Shown piece after piece: positions 26,001 to 38,997 of a stretch of 64,000 nt of DNA. Below the pieces are notes generated by a model. That model was not told where the DNA came from, ran no database searches, and was given only the letters and a program-made list of their open reading frames with translations. Location: the NCBI RefSeq assembly GCF_037975245.1, contig NC_092569.1, positions 35,378,668 to 35,442,667 on the forward strand, given 5' to 3'. The translations under genes and the position numbers were made by a program. Within the stretch, counting starts at the first letter, position 1; every line of letters begins with the position of its first letter. The stretch is from Apostichopus japonicus (Eukaryota > Echinodermata > Holothuroidea > Aspidochirotida > Stichopodidae).

Positions 26001-28515
26001 AAAGAGACTTTCAATCCACTTATTCTTCTAGTTCAATAAATGAAAGATCGTGAAATAACAGTATAATTTAAAAAAAATGCTCTTACAATACTATTAGTTG
26101 TAATTATTATCACTAAATCGCTAATGCTTTCTAGACGTAAACGTCGTTGCACATTTTATTAAAATAAGCGACACGTAAATTAGAAATACACAGTTAAACA
26201 AGTCGCACACATTCGACAAACAATACGATACTTTACAGGTGTTTCATTTTAACTCACAAGAATCAAAGCAGAAGTTCAAACAGTGTGCAATGTTCATAAA
26301 AGTAATTTAAACGAAAAGTTATTTTATTGCTTCTTAAATTAATTTATTGAATGCCATATGAGCATATTTAGGGATGTGCACATTTTCTGTTACTGTTTTA
26401 TTAGTTAACGATTACTCAATTAAGTTTCCCATTCACAATCAAAATTGTATTTCTTCCTTTTAATTTCGCTCTTATCTTGGAATTGTAATACGACATTAAG
26501 TCTGAGTTAGTAGCAAGGGGTTTCCTTTGGTTACTTTATATTACTTCTCGAAATAATCATTGAGTAAATCAATCTTATTTAACTGTCACTTTAAAAGGCT
26601 TGTGAATGTGATTTTCTTTAAAAACTTTATCATTTTAAATTAAATAATTGAACATGTCTTACATTTTATCTGCTCTCATATCCATCATATTTAAAATAAC
26701 GGAGTATTTGGGATTAAATTTCCTGGGAATATCTAACAATGTAAAGGCTAACAGAAGGCAATAAGAAACACAAAAAGAAAGAAAAATTGGAAGATAGCCA
26801 CCCGAATCGCCTGTGACATTTTCATGATCACGTATCATACCATTCTTTCGTATAAGCAATTAAAACCAGAACGTACTTACTAATTTGTCTGAACAAATAT
26901 ATTTGTGATTTTTTTCTGGCATTTTGGAAGTCTTTTATCTTTGATAATAAAATAAGTCCGTGTAACTTAAGTTTTCTATTTTCAGCAGTACTTTAAGTTT
27001 CCATATATTAGTTTTAAATAAGATTGACGTGTACACCAGTTGGATTTGCTGTTTATTCAACTTTGTTTCCTTGAATTTGTACATATACAAAATAGTGATC
27101 TTAATATCATATTTTCAAAATACATTTCAAAGTACCTTTAGTTTTGTTGCAAACTGTTTTTTAAACTTGGCAACGTACAACGATAAATAATAAAGAGATC
27201 TCTATGAACATGTGAAGGAAGTAAATATTTAGGTGCTCTTTAGAAATTTAAATCTGAAAATGTTACGTTTCGATGATAGTTTGTAACAATATAATCAAAC
27301 GTAAAACTGAGCATTTCTTCAAATTTGATTAAACCTGAACCACCCTTTCAAGTAATATATATCTAATTTGAAGGATGTACCTTGTCATGATAGTTTTGTT
27401 TACTGTAGTTACCTAACTGTTCACTATTTGAAATGGAAGTTAATTAAGCATCTTTGTGATTGGATTATCACATAGATGCTTTTAGATTAGTTACCGCAGA
27501 TGTTGCTTTAATGTATTCATAAGGATAAATTAGACAAGACGAGAAATAAAATGTCTGTTCGGAAATCATATCAAAATAACAGAGCTGAAAAAGGAAGTTG
27601 CCTTTATGCAGATGAAAATCAAATTATTCGTATGAAGTTTAAATCGAAAAATAAAAACAAGGCATATAACAAATGAAAAAAAAGGATTGTAAACATATAA
27701 CGATACAAAAAGTACCGAATATCGCTCTGTATAGAGAGGGAATCTCATGATTGGATTTTTAACAAGAAGAAAAATAAACTCATGATTCTAAAAAAAAATA
27801 TATATATAGATAGTTAAGTTTTTAATTATCGCCGCTGAAATGAATTTCCAAAATTATGGAGTATAAATTTATGAACTAGAACGATCTACATGTGAATGTA
27901 AGCTCACATATGAATTGAGTGCTGTAACGTGTTGGTAGGTATATGTCAAAGGTGGGGTTGGCTATTGGATATGTGAAGAGCGATATACTCATAAATTGGA
28001 AAGAAAAAGATTAATTTACTTTTAAAAATTGGTGTGTAACGAAAACACGTTTGAGATGTATGAACGAGGTTTTTTCCAAGTATTTTACATGTGAGCAAAT
28101 TTTAAAGAATACTGTATTTAAGCATAAAAGAACCGGTTAGAGCTAATCTTTTGTTTTATTCCAATATATGTTGTTAAATTGAAGTGTTTTTTTTTTAACA
28201 ATACTGTTTTTTTCGCGAAGTTAAAAATTCTGAGTATTTTACATTGAAGGCCTTCAGATTGAAATTTATCAGGATTTTTTTGTTAGATAGTTTCCTATTT
28301 CTTTGAAGACGGTAACACTCATTTTGACACATAATGTAATATTAACAGAATTAGCTCAACAACACATTGACGCAACTTATGTTATTTTTGAAACAAAAGA
28401 TATTCAATGGAATAAAATATAATATATATTAATAAATATTAAGACTTACCATTTCTGTTCCAAACGAGTTCCAAATAGTCAAAACAGTCATACAAACTTT
28501 GAAACACTTCTCCAT
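10021..28515 (-). CDS. FREP-B, secreted FReD-TIL-EGF(7)-FReD protein gene (one frameshift)
   Basis: Fourteen coding exons join in consistent phase: signal peptide (2), incomplete fibrinogen domain (2), TIL (1), EGF-like (6), EGF fused to FReD (1) and two final FReD exons. Without the frameshift the product would be about 974 residues. The C-terminal FReD has the usual landmarks: PKDC start, GGGWT, a GFGN-type segment, FSTKDQDND (calcium-site acidic run), GAWWY, SNLNG and the end MKIRP. FReD proteins such as ficolins and tachylectins bind acetylated or acidic sugars; binding by this one is inferred. A six-A run in the last EGF, where paralogues have one base fewer, shifts the frame and gives TAG at once. 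This may be a null allele, a rescued splice or a sequence error. The truncated first FReD is unusual. Confidence 0.7.
10171..10257 (-). other. Tyr/Cys-rich insert inside FReD pocket (FREP-B)
   Basis: These 29 codons lie between GAWWY and the cysteine before SNLNG, where typical FReDs have about two residues. It is rich in Tyr (TAT/TAC) and has five extra cysteines. The matching inserts are 28 codons in FREP-C (38801-38884) and 34 in FREP-D (59484-59585). They share a Tyr-rich start and a P-x-G motif but little else. Confidence 0.7.
10371..12607 (-). other. FREP-B last intron
   Basis: The 3' part, 10371-11338, matches the equivalent introns of FREP-C (38998-39960) and FREP-D (59699-60388), including a G-run near 10965-10978. 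The rest holds a LINE fragment (11340-12057) and about 550 bp of AT-rich DNA in which nothing was recognised. Confidence 0.6.
11340..12057 (+). mobile_element. 5'-truncated CR1/Rex1-like LINE fragment (dead)
   Basis: The plus strand encodes the C-terminal part of a non-LTR reverse transcriptase ORF: KTKDMIIDFRR, SYKYLGVVL, then LYCLRKM, KKAERVV, HPLYELL and SFIPRAIKLFN, ending with TGA at 11917-11919. A frameshift follows SYKYLGVVLNDHLAW. A TAG at 11623-11625 replaces the Trp codon of the usual CWGG. The tail has the form gggatcaataaag followed by short ttact repeats, as in CR1/Rex1-like elements. It is absent from the matching FREP-C intron, so it inserted after that duplication or was lost there. 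Clade assignment is by recall. Confidence 0.7.
12608..12869 (-). CDS. FREP-B exon: middle of C-terminal FReD
   Basis: The exon enters in phase 0 after a tcatag acceptor and leaves in phase 1 at gtgagt. It encodes VFQRRSSASVDFYRGWSDY, GFGN, HWLG, TNQKPYQLRIDL and RLSIGRYSGNT, the standard middle of a fibrinogen domain. The open frame is complete. In FREP-C only the first 47 nt of this exon survive. Confidence 0.8.
12870..13113 (-). other. FREP-B intron between FReD exons
   Basis: A 244-bp AT-rich intron with canonical ends. The equivalent in FREP-C is 40370-40634. Confidence 0.55.
13114..13423 (-). CDS. FREP-B exon: seventh EGF fused to start of C-terminal FReD (frameshifted)
   Basis: One exon encodes an EGF-like repeat (EGHFYSNSRCT to GDGETCT) running directly into the FReD start (PKDCYELY to NGGGWT) and ends at a gtgagt donor. 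Its length, 310 nt, is one more than a multiple of three, while the FREP-C exon is 306. The extra base lies in a T-run at about 13380-13385 (A-run in the coding sense). It gives a TAG a few codons on. An AG four bases inside the exon start would give 306 nt and restore frame from the second EGF cysteine, at the cost of the first. Confidence 0.7.
14012..14221 (-). CDS. FREP-B EGF-like exon 6
   Basis: A 210-nt exon, phase 0 in and out, encoding 70 residues: EGHFYINSRC start, EGF core with KCYC and YQGDGETC, then the tail NCFVADIGSVLG. It has DQNYQGDG where most repeats have NPNYQGDG. The GDG-C ending resembles nidogen-type EGF domains. Confidence 0.75.
14806..15015 (-). CDS. FREP-B EGF-like exon 5
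   Basis: A 210-nt phase 0-0 exon with an open frame, the EGHFYINSRC start and NPNYQGDG. It ends in NCFVADIGSVLG at a gtcagt donor. It is nearly identical to EGF exon 6 and probably a recent tandem copy. Confidence 0.75.
15601..15810 (-). CDS. FREP-B EGF-like exon 4 (second subtype)
   Basis: A 210-nt phase 0-0 exon that begins VGDFYVNSRCTRRSTC with NNQIIKASYQC, unlike its neighbours but like both separate FREP-C EGF exons. It therefore marks an older subtype kept inside the expanded FREP-B array. The GDGETC core and the NCFVADIGSVLG tail are unchanged. Confidence 0.75.
16392..16601 (-). CDS. FREP-B EGF-like exon 3
   Basis: A 210-nt phase 0-0 exon of the EGHFYINSRC subtype, with DQNYQGDG as in EGF exon 6, suggesting a shared copy step or gene conversion between the two. 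The frame is open throughout. Confidence 0.75.
17184..17393 (-). CDS. FREP-B EGF-like exon 2
   Basis: A 210-nt phase 0-0 exon of the EGHFYINSRC subtype. It has Ser for the usual Ala after the fourth cysteine (TCSER) and otherwise matches its neighbours. The donor is gtcagt. Confidence 0.75.
17982..18191 (-). CDS. FREP-B EGF-like exon 1
   Basis: A 210-nt phase 0-0 exon and the first EGF after the TIL exon. It begins EADFNVNSRCTGKLTC, somewhat diverged at its 5' end, with a conserved core and NCFVADIGSVLG tail. Seven cysteines in the core plus one in the tail leave room for a disulfide outside the normal six-cysteine EGF set. Confidence 0.75.
18623..18834 (-). CDS. FREP-B TIL-domain exon
   Basis: The exon enters in phase 1 after a tttag acceptor and leaves in phase 0 at gtcagt. 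It encodes ETIPEWCPANEIFSNETC, then QCVCVGDYLREQGQC and IPLNQCNCFVADKTSVLG. The CPANEIF start and spacing mark a trypsin-inhibitor-like (TIL) domain, as found next to von Willebrand D domains and in serine protease inhibitors. It has eight TIL cysteines against the usual ten. The last 36 nt and the adjacent intron closely match those of every EGF exon. Confidence 0.75.
18835..19697 (-). other. FREP-B intron between truncated FReD and TIL
   Basis: An 863-bp intron. I searched it for the missing third FReD exon (landmarks FSTKD, WWY, SNLNG, MKIRP) and saw none. The equivalent FREP-C intron, 42925-43782, also lacks it. Confidence 0.6.
19698..19962 (-). CDS. FREP-B exon: second part of N-terminal FReD
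   Basis: Phase 0 in, phase 1 out at gtaagt, 265 nt. It encodes VLQRRRSDSVNFSRSWTDF, GFGF, EFWIGNEKI, TNQKRYQLRMDF and ends STLGTFERSD. This is the middle of a fibrinogen domain and parallels exon 12608-12869. The next exon is TIL, so this domain never gets its calcium-binding and pocket portion. Confidence 0.8.
20348..20520 (-). CDS. FREP-B exon: start of N-terminal FReD
   Basis: Phase 1 in, phase 0 out, 173 nt. After SSYLVFQQPAY it encodes PRDCKEV, SGVYLIKPDGYPEPFEAYC and LDTGGWT, the normal start of a fibrinogen domain with its first cysteine pair. The identical length and phase are seen in FREP-C. Confidence 0.8.
20625..20815 (+). mobile_element. SINE-like element in FREP-B intron 2
   Basis: The plus strand has the tail signature gtaaagcgctttgaaacc, then aaaagcgctacat, then an att-rich run. 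This ending is shared by many deuterostome SINEs and L2-like partners. A counterpart sits at the matching place in FREP-C (44675-44885), so it was in place before these units duplicated. The 5' boundary is approximate. Confidence 0.5.
21374..21404 (-). CDS. FREP-B exon 2 (31-nt mini-exon)
   Basis: Phase 0 in and phase 1 out, encoding IIVSAEGKSS plus one base. The acag acceptor and gtaggt donor are conserved in all copies. It joins the signal peptide exon to the first FReD exon in frame. Confidence 0.65.
22106..22182. repeat. GATATCGG-rich palindromic repeat
   Basis: Counterpart of 941-1016 and 46197-46275 in copy B, better matched to the GATATCGG consensus than the other two. Confidence 0.4.
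22983..23042. repeat. TA microsatellite
   Basis: About 60 bp of perfect TA repeat. The same site in copies A and C is only a short ttataaac, so the expansion is specific to copy B. Confidence 0.9.
23252..23848. mobile_element. Copy-B-specific 0.6-kb insert with GATATCGG motifs
   Basis: Copies A and C run without a break across this site (about 2050 and 47235), while copy B has roughly 600 extra bp. The left part holds a second GATATCGG cluster (23256-23370). The right part has no recognised motif. It is probably a non-autonomous DNA element, but target-site duplications were not resolved. Confidence 0.4.
28450..28515 (-). CDS. FREP-B exon 1 (signal peptide)
   Basis: It encodes MEKCFKVCMTVLTIWNS and five further residues, phase 0 at a gtaagt donor. 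An in-frame stop at 28600-28602 upstream supports this ATG as the start. The hydrophobic core continues into exon 2. Confidence 0.7.
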
Positions 28516-28519
28516 GATT

Positions 28520-28795
28520 TCGAGTTGGTATAAACGACACGTGAAAATATATTCGATGAAGTGCAAGATGGCAAATGACACAGGGTCTCTATTTAGGGGT
28601 TACCAACACCCTATTGAAATGACCGTTGTAGTATGGATGTCCATTAATGCCATCATTTTATTTGAAATATGATTTGGTGAACAGCTTATACAAATGTGCT
28701 GCACATCTATAGTATTATTGGCTTGTGTGTAAAGAAGACTATTCGACATGCGCAATCCAACTTAATATTATTTACAGCTCTATATATCTTGAACT
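28520..28795 (-). promoter_or_regulatory. Putative FREP-B promoter and 5' leader
   Basis: Equivalent to 7000-7265. A TATA-like stretch lies at about 28780-28788 and a CCAAT-like motif near 28720 on the minus strand. Conservation among copies is higher here than in nearby intergenic DNA by eye. Confidence 0.3.
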
Positions 28796-31404
28796 TTTAA
28801 GTCAATAGTGCAGTAAGCTTCAGTTGCATTATGTTAAATTGTCCTTGTTCCGATAAATACAGCATACCACCTACTGTATGCTTATTGACTATCGTGCCTC
28901 TAGTTCCAAGGACAGCAACGGTATTGCAATTCAATCAATGTAAATGTATTTGGTTTTAAACGAATATTAATTACAATGATCACTTTTAATCTACATTACA
29001 TTTAGTGTGGTTTATGTAAAAGTTATGTAGTTGTGTGCCAAACGACGTCAATGCTAGTAGGAATGTTGATTTACTTGTTCTGGTTAAGCTGCTATTACCG
29101 ATATTTTAAGAAACATGTATGAGTAATTATTTTAGCTAAGTTACTTCGCTTTTGGTTGGAAGGCAAAATTAAAGCAGTAACGAAAGGACAGGAAGTGATA
29201 CTACTAATATGCACTATATAACATGCATGAACTAGTACAATACATCTTATATACCGTAAAATTAACGGTATGATATATCCTATACTATCAATATGCATGT
29301 ACAAATATCTAATTAACACAGTTTGGAACATTCGAAGTTGGTCAGTGGTACGCTATATGAACAATACTTCCTTGTTTTATGATGCCTACATCACATCCTG
29401 TTTGCGGAATCGAGTATCCTCACATATGATTGAATAAACATTTCAGCTGTTACACTGGGCTTTGACTAATTTGTTTATTGACTGTAAGAATTACATCAAT
29501 AATGACTGTAAATTATAAGGAAAAATATTTTTCATTTATATAAGATATTTAATCAAGGAGCATGTCTTGACCTATGGAAAGGTAGGTTGGATATTAGATT
29601 TTTTCTTTTATACAAATTTTAAATGAAATGTATATCTGTTAACCAGCAGAGGCGTAGCTAGAGCTTATTTAGAGGCGTAGAGCTACTTTATAGGCGTAGC
29701 TATAAGTGGTTCTTTTAACAGTGGCCCCCATTTCTCAGGGGGCCCGAGGGTTGGCTACCAACTGAGACAACTGTCAGTGATGATTTTGCATGAATAATTA
29801 TATGAGTACCAGCACGCCCACGCCATTCTATTATTGAGCTGACAGTGGCGTAGCCAGAGTAGAGAAAACGCTGTCCCTCCCACACACAAAACATTTTCAG
29901 GGACGAAAACTGGGACGGCAAGGAAAATTAACCAAGAAAATTAAATAGCTATCATATATGATATTGGTCCGGTTACTTTATGATACAGCACAATGTTTAG
30001 ACTGCCTCTCAGAAGGCTTCTCTCTTAAGCTATATGTCCACTAAGCACAGAAATAGGTTTCTATTAACACATTCACTTCGAGTCAGTTATTGACATTTTT
30101 AGACAAAATTCCGTGAGTCCAACGGCACTGGAATGTCGTCTTTAATAAAAGGTCACTGAGAGAGGAGATAAATCTGTATACCTACCCTCATATCCTATTA
30201 TGTATTTTAAATGTCTTATGTATTCAATATAAACAAGACCGTAGACACAGGGACCATGGGAACACGATCCTGACCACCCCCCCCCCCAACCCCGAAAGTT
30301 TCTAGCAAATGGTTAACAATGTTATATTACCCGAACGCAAATGTTTTTAATATATAATGAAAATGATAGCATCATGCTTCACAACACCCTTACCGAGACA
30401 AAATTCTCTCAAAGGTGAGGGCACGCTCCCCCCATTAAGCCCCACCCCTCTCCTAAGATCCCTCCCTAGTACGGACGTCCACCTACAATTTGAATTGAAT
30501 TTCGTAACAGGGTGTACAGACTGTAAATGTTCATGCAATTACATATCAGTGCAGGCGTTAAGTCAACCTTAGTAGTTATGCAGTAGTTCACGCACATCCT
30601 GTGAACCGTCTGAAATAGTACAGTATTAATTAATCGAAACTTGTTTGTCCAATGCCAACCATGCAAGGCATATAAAATGAACAAAATAAAATTGATACAC
30701 TTCTCAACAATAGCGATGCATTCCACGTCAGTGCTAAATCTTTTAGCTAACCCTTTTCATTATTTCAGGGGAAAAAATACATTTTTATGTAAACCAGATG
30801 CGCTTTTCGTTGGAGGTAGAAATGAAACTGTTAATACAAGTTGACAGTTTGAAATAAAAATGTCGTACGTTAAGTTTTTAGCATAATCAGTAGAAATTTG
30901 TGAGATAATATAGCCGAAATTTAAAAATAAGTCTTGATACAATACTTCAAAGCTTCGCAGTATTCCGCGTACTGCCGGGGTGACTATTGTTGCACGAAAA
31001 AAGAACCGGATATCCCATTGACGTTGCGCGAAAGAGAAACTATATATTGGATGTTGTGCCTGGTTTACTCACTCTTCGATATATTAATTTTCGTATTCCT
31101 TGACTTTGAATGCCAAAGCAAATTGAGACAAATAAAGATGGAAACACATTTGGCAATTTCTGTGGGTGAAATTGGATCCCGTATTAAATCAATCATTGCA
31201 TGTGAAAACAAAAAGAAACAAAATATTTCATAATCACAGAGTCGACACAATTTGCGCCAGTCTGGTCCTTCTCGAATTGAATCTACATTCCCCTTGAAAA
31301 AAGGAAGCATTTACGCCCCTGTACTTACATTAGAAACAACCATATCACACGGTGCATATTCGTTTTGCTGGATTAGGAATGGAAGTTGCGCAGAAGAGTT
31401 CAGT
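28796..31404. other. Intergenic DNA upstream of FREP-B, first copy
   Basis: Matches 7275-9600. It contains the GTGGCGTAGC repeat (about 29640-29930) and a C-run near 30277-30289. No gene is seen. Confidence 0.5.
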
Positions 31405-34400
31405 CAAAAGGTTGGTTTAGAGACCCAATGATTAGAAGTCTCGTTGTAGGTTATTCAATATGCAAGGTGTCAGTGAACTTTCGGCTAATCAAATGATTTC
31501 TTCTCTGGAATTTGTTTGGCCATGATAAAAATCTGTTCAGGTGATGCAGAATTTATTCAGCAGGTGGTTCAAGTCCACCAACAGATAACATTAAGCCACT
31601 CACTTTCCAAGAAGAATATCAAACTTTTGAGCACTTAATGTTACTTGATATAGAACAAAAGGCTAATCCTATGATAGAAATTTTGTATGACAATTGGCAA
31701 AGCGATCAATGTGTAAATTAGTAAAGACATCATTATTGACGCCCCTTCGTAATTGACGCATCTTCAAATTTTGCTAGCAACGATTCAGCAGGCAGCAAAG
31801 CAGAGTTACATATTTCATGAGTTTGAATCCACTTCAGGTATATGCTCATCAAATTGTGTTTTTAAAAAAAAAAAATCTTTTGACATCCTCTCCCAAGTTT
31901 TGCACGTATTTTTGGCATTTAAAAATCTTACTTCCTACAAATAACCAAAATTACCTAAACATGAAACCACTACTCTCAGGGACCTGGTCTGTCTGAGTTG
32001 AGAGGCTCAATATCGGGGTATAAAATACTTGACACGGCAGACATTTTGTGGTCAAATTCTGCTCACTATACACTTGAAGGGGCAATGCCAGTACAAAAAG
32101 ATCTCTTAATGTACAGTTAGCTTGTTACAACAATGTGACAGTATATGTGTACAATTGGTAAACATTTCATAATTTTTCAACAACACATACATTAACACTT
32201 AAATGAGACAGTGCCCCCCCCCCCTTTGTAAATAAAGAATAGGAGCTGGCGTTGTTAAAGCTCATTACCAGCTTTGTATGGTTAAAACACAAACAAACCC
32301 ACTGGTGGGATTATGGGGGTTGGGAGAGGGGCAGATGATGTCTCCTTCCACATTTTCCCAGAACTTGAGCAAATTTTCAAATACACAACTAGAAACCCAA
32401 ATTTCTCAAGAGGGGTGGGGGCACCCCCTTGTTCCCTCTCTCAGGTTTGCCTCAAAACTAGTACTTGGTGTGACCTGTTTTTTTCTTAAACTAAGTATTT
32501 TTTTGTGTTGTCCTTTTTTCTAGGAATACATGTGCTGGCTCTAAAAGAGTCTACCTCTTTTTAGCACTGTGGGTGAAATAGACAGTTTAATAGCTATTTT
32601 TGGTTAAATAGGAATATTCTTGGTGATAGATGTTTAATTTAAAATGTGCCTATGGACACCGAAATCCATTTATATGTTAAGTAATGTGTCTGGTAATTTA
32701 TTTATTAAACATTAATTGACAGCTGGTAGGTCACTGGACCCCAGATACCAGGGAGTGAAGGGCATAGGGTTGGAGGGGGAAGTTGAGACCAAGTCTAAAT
32801 GTTTGTGTTTGATTGGTTTAAGGTGGTCATGTGTGAGCTGCCTTGAACAATTATTATAGAATGTATTCTTATTATTATGGGATGTATTCTTCTTCTTATT
32901 ATTATTATGGGATGTATTTTAGGAATTATGGGATGGAATGAATAGGGTATGATGGTAGGGGGACAAAGTTAAGAATAGTTACTGAAGCTGAGTTGCTTAT
33001 AGGTAGAGTAGAAGAGAGGAAGGATTAAGTTTGAGATGGTTGGGCACGAGATCATAATTATTTTCTAAGACTAACTTCACCAGTATTAGAATAGAGGACT
33101 AGTATAAAATTAATTTAAAGTTAAGTGGCCACTTGAAGCGTTTTTATAGATGTTTTGTGAATACCTGGAGCTTGTTCTTTAAATAGATATTTTATTTTAG
33201 TAAACACCTGGAACTGTTTTACGTGGAGATTTGATATTCAATAAAAGTTTATCACCCGAAGTTGTAGCCATGGAAGAGGACCTACATTTCATCCTGTTCT
33301 AATATCTGGCAACCATACTATTTGTTGTGCTAATTTTCTGTTGTGATGGAACTATAAATCCCCTTTTTAATTCTACGTCCTTGTTTGGCACCGAACGTGA
33401 AGCCCTGCGACGACCCAACCCCAGTGATGAATAGCCCCTTCTAGAGACCGAGACGCCCCAAGGGGTTATTTTTCCCCGAGTAGCGAGCAACCCAGAGAGC
33501 CACCCTACTCCAGAGACGTCCTCAACTAAGGGGACCGCCCTCGAGGTTTCCTAATAAGACAACTTCATTTTCAATTACATTAGGTCTACTCGCGCCGCGA
33601 TTTTTTTTTTATTTCGTTGGGACCGATAAGTATTTTATTTTCCAGTGGAGTCGTTATAAGATGTAAGAGCTCCAAAATATGTAAGTTTACACCCCTGAAT
33701 ATAATTTTACATTTTACTTTAGGTTAAAGTAACCCCTTTGAGTTGAATGCAACGTCCATGTGCATAGTAACATTTCTATTTCAAACCAAGTTGTATCGTC
33801 CAGAATAAAGGATACAAAAGTATTGATGTGGTTAATGATTGCTACAGTAAAAATTACATGGTATATGAAGCTGGTAACACAAATTTACGATAGTAATATA
33901 AAACTAATCAAACATCGCGATAACTAATAACTGCATTATAATTAGTTTGATACTCCGAGCTTAGAGGGTCTATCAACAAATTATGTATGTATAGTTTTAA
34001 TTAAATGTCACTCAATTTGTCAAAAATCAAGTCTTTGGATTGCTTAACAAAATGGGGTATAGTATCATTCTTTCAGAAACTTAGGCGATGTTAAGAATAC
34101 ATTTGGCAAACCTTTCTTTTTTAACCGAGTTTTATCGTCCAGAGCAAGGATTAATTACAATGATAAAGGCGGTTAATTATTGCTACGGTAAATATTCCAT
34201 AATTTACGAAGCTGGTAACAAAGATTTCCATCTTCATGAAAAAAAGTAATCAAATATCACGAAAACTAAAACGGCATTAGGCCTAATTAGAGATTAGACC
34301 GGCTATTATGAAGAATAATATACCAAGGTTACAATACTGGTTGTGGGGAGGCTGACAAATATTTGGAAGCTTAGAGCAGATAAAGGCAAAATAATGAGTG

Positions 34401-35610
34401 TTCTTCTTCAATCATGGGTTATGGGATCAAATTCGATTATGTCTTTCTTTTCCGTAATGGATGAATTTAGGCAGAATTTCAACAATAAAACAAGTTTTCA
34501 AAACCCTAATAACTCGAAGAAAAACATGTTTTGTGTTTTTAATATCATGTAAATAGTACCTTCAGATGAAATTCAGAAATTGCTAATGTATTTTAAACAT
34601 GATGTCATTTGAGGTTAGAAACTTCTTAAGTTTAATCTTGCATCTGAGTAAATTGAACTAATGTATTAGATACTACAGTCTTGTAATTGTTATTGATGAA
34701 CTTCGGTTAAGTCCTGTTTAAGGTTCTTGGTAAAGTCTTACAATAATAACAACAAAGCTGGGCTAATAATTTAATTATGCAAGTTACGAACATCCGATTA
34801 AAAATGATAATGTTATGTAACAGTTACAGACCTAAAGTGTTCTAGCGGTGAGGGGATGGTTGGGGGGAGGGGTGAAAACCATTAATGAAATAATAGAGAT
34901 TTGTGACATTGACCATCAAATTACATTCGTTACTCATTTTATTTTAATAATGTAATTATAAATAGTGTAGCAATCATTACTCAATGTAATTAGTCAGTTA
35001 GATGACGTTATTAATTTATGACTTCCATGAACAGATCAATGCCCAGTGTCTATAGAACAATCGGATCATTTGCTTAATTGGTTTAAATTGTCTCCAATTA
35101 TCTCTACAACTGACTATTGACTCAATTTGGAAATCTCTATGGAAAACGTTTATTCATTGAAACCAACGGCAGCAATCAATAATTTTCCTAGATATTTAGA
35201 TGGTGATATGTGTTACTTCTTCAATGTTTGCTTATAGCTTAGGTGCATGGTTACAGTTACAACGATCGGCAATAACAAGTCCGCCATCAACAGATACATA
35301 AACAACAAGTCGGTACTTTTAAGAAAAGTCCACCTCAACCCAAGTCCCCTTACATCGAAACTACAACAGTGTGTGGTTTTGGTTTAACTCCACAATAGAA
35401 CACAACGCCGCAGATTAAGAAATAGGTCATGTTGCCATAGAGTTGGAAATAGAGGGCGGATTCACAATATCTGTATAACCACTAAGAAGAGACCATTAAA
35501 GATTACTAAAGCGAGGAAGAGATTGCAATCGAATACATGTATGTCCGTGTAAGCTTATCTTTGGGTGTCATTTATTTCGATTGTGCTAAAGCATTGCGAA
35601 ATAAGCAGGC
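31405..35610. other. Copy-specific intergenic insertion (4.2 kb)
   Basis: This stretch has no counterpart in copies A or C. Most is AT-rich with no readable gene. A more GC-rich island lies at 33340-33560. The segment ends at a long TA microsatellite, beyond which duplicated DNA resumes. Confidence 0.5.
33235..33420 (+). other. Possible LTR-end and leader-like segment
   Basis: An aataaa at about 33240 is followed by a stretch ending in ctacgtccttgt. Next comes tggcaccgaacgtg near 33389, which resembles a retroelement primer-binding-site region (TGG start, next to an LTR end). A GC-rich leader-like run follows. No matching second LTR or coding domain was found, so this is only a suggestion. 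Confidence 0.2.
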
Positions 35611-35612
35611 AG

Positions 35613-38370
<2,758 letters not shown>

Positions 38371-38373
38371 TGT

Positions 38374-38379
38374 TTTATT
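38374..38379 (-). terminator. FREP-C polyadenylation signal
   Basis: AATAAA on the minus strand, about 290 nt past the FREP-C stop codon, in the same place as in FREP-B. Confidence 0.4.
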
Positions 38380-38668
38380 TTTATTTTTGATGAGACTCAT
38401 GCAATATTCAATTTTCAAATTATCAAACAACAGTAAGCTGGTTAAATTTATTATTTGATATCAATTTCAATTAATTTCTTCTCATTCCCTTAGAAAATTG
38501 ATTATTTGTCGAATCGTCCCGTTTGCAATTTTTGTTGCATGTTCTTCTTCTTTCTTGTCTGTGGCACGTCTAGCTGTCCGACGCTTGAAAAATCTGTATG
38601 GATATTTTCTTACCTTTCTCAGTAAAAACTGCTCTTTTGGGCAATTTGTTATTTATAATGTGTTATGT

Positions 38669-38997
38669 CTACACCGGTCGTATTTTCATATCTGTGTACT
38701 GCAGGCTGCATCCGTAACCGTTCAAACTATAACTATACCAGAACATGTACGTTCCTCGAGTAGAGCCGTCGTAGTCTCCGTTGAGATTTGAATAACCACA
38801 GTAACGACAGTAACTGCCATCAGGGTAATAACGGCAATAGTAATCACGACGGCAGTAACTACCATAATAATAATAATAATAGCGGTACCACCAGGCTCCT
38901 CTGTGTCCCTCCGCACAGTCGTAACTACTCGATCCGTCGTTGTCCTGGTCTTTTGTACTGAATTGTCTATTGTTGTTATAAGACAAACCATCATAAC
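38669..38997 (-). CDS. FREP-C last FReD exon
   Basis: A 329-nt exon, phase 1 in, ending MKIRPV then TAG. It keeps QFSTKDQDND, CAEGHRGAWWY and SNLNGDYDGST. Its 28-codon Tyr/Cys insert (38801-38884) begins with six Tyr codons in a TAT microsatellite (38863-38882). The frame is intact although upstream exons are broken. Confidence 0.7.

Larger units (their letters stand above)
21405..28449 (-). other. FREP-B intron 1
   Basis: A 7-kb AT-rich intron homologous to intron 1 of FREP-A and FREP-C. It contains GATATCGG repeats, a TA microsatellite and one copy-specific insert. A G-run lies near 25336-25351. No gene could be supported. Confidence 0.55.
21173..31404. repeat. Segmental duplication, copy B
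   Basis: Homologous to 1-9600 and 45260-55335 but more diverged, with more small indels. It carries the first two exons of FREP-B, intron 1 and upstream DNA. It has its own insert at 23252-23848 and an expanded TA run at 22983-23042. Homology stops at about 31404 at a unique insertion. Confidence 0.8.
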
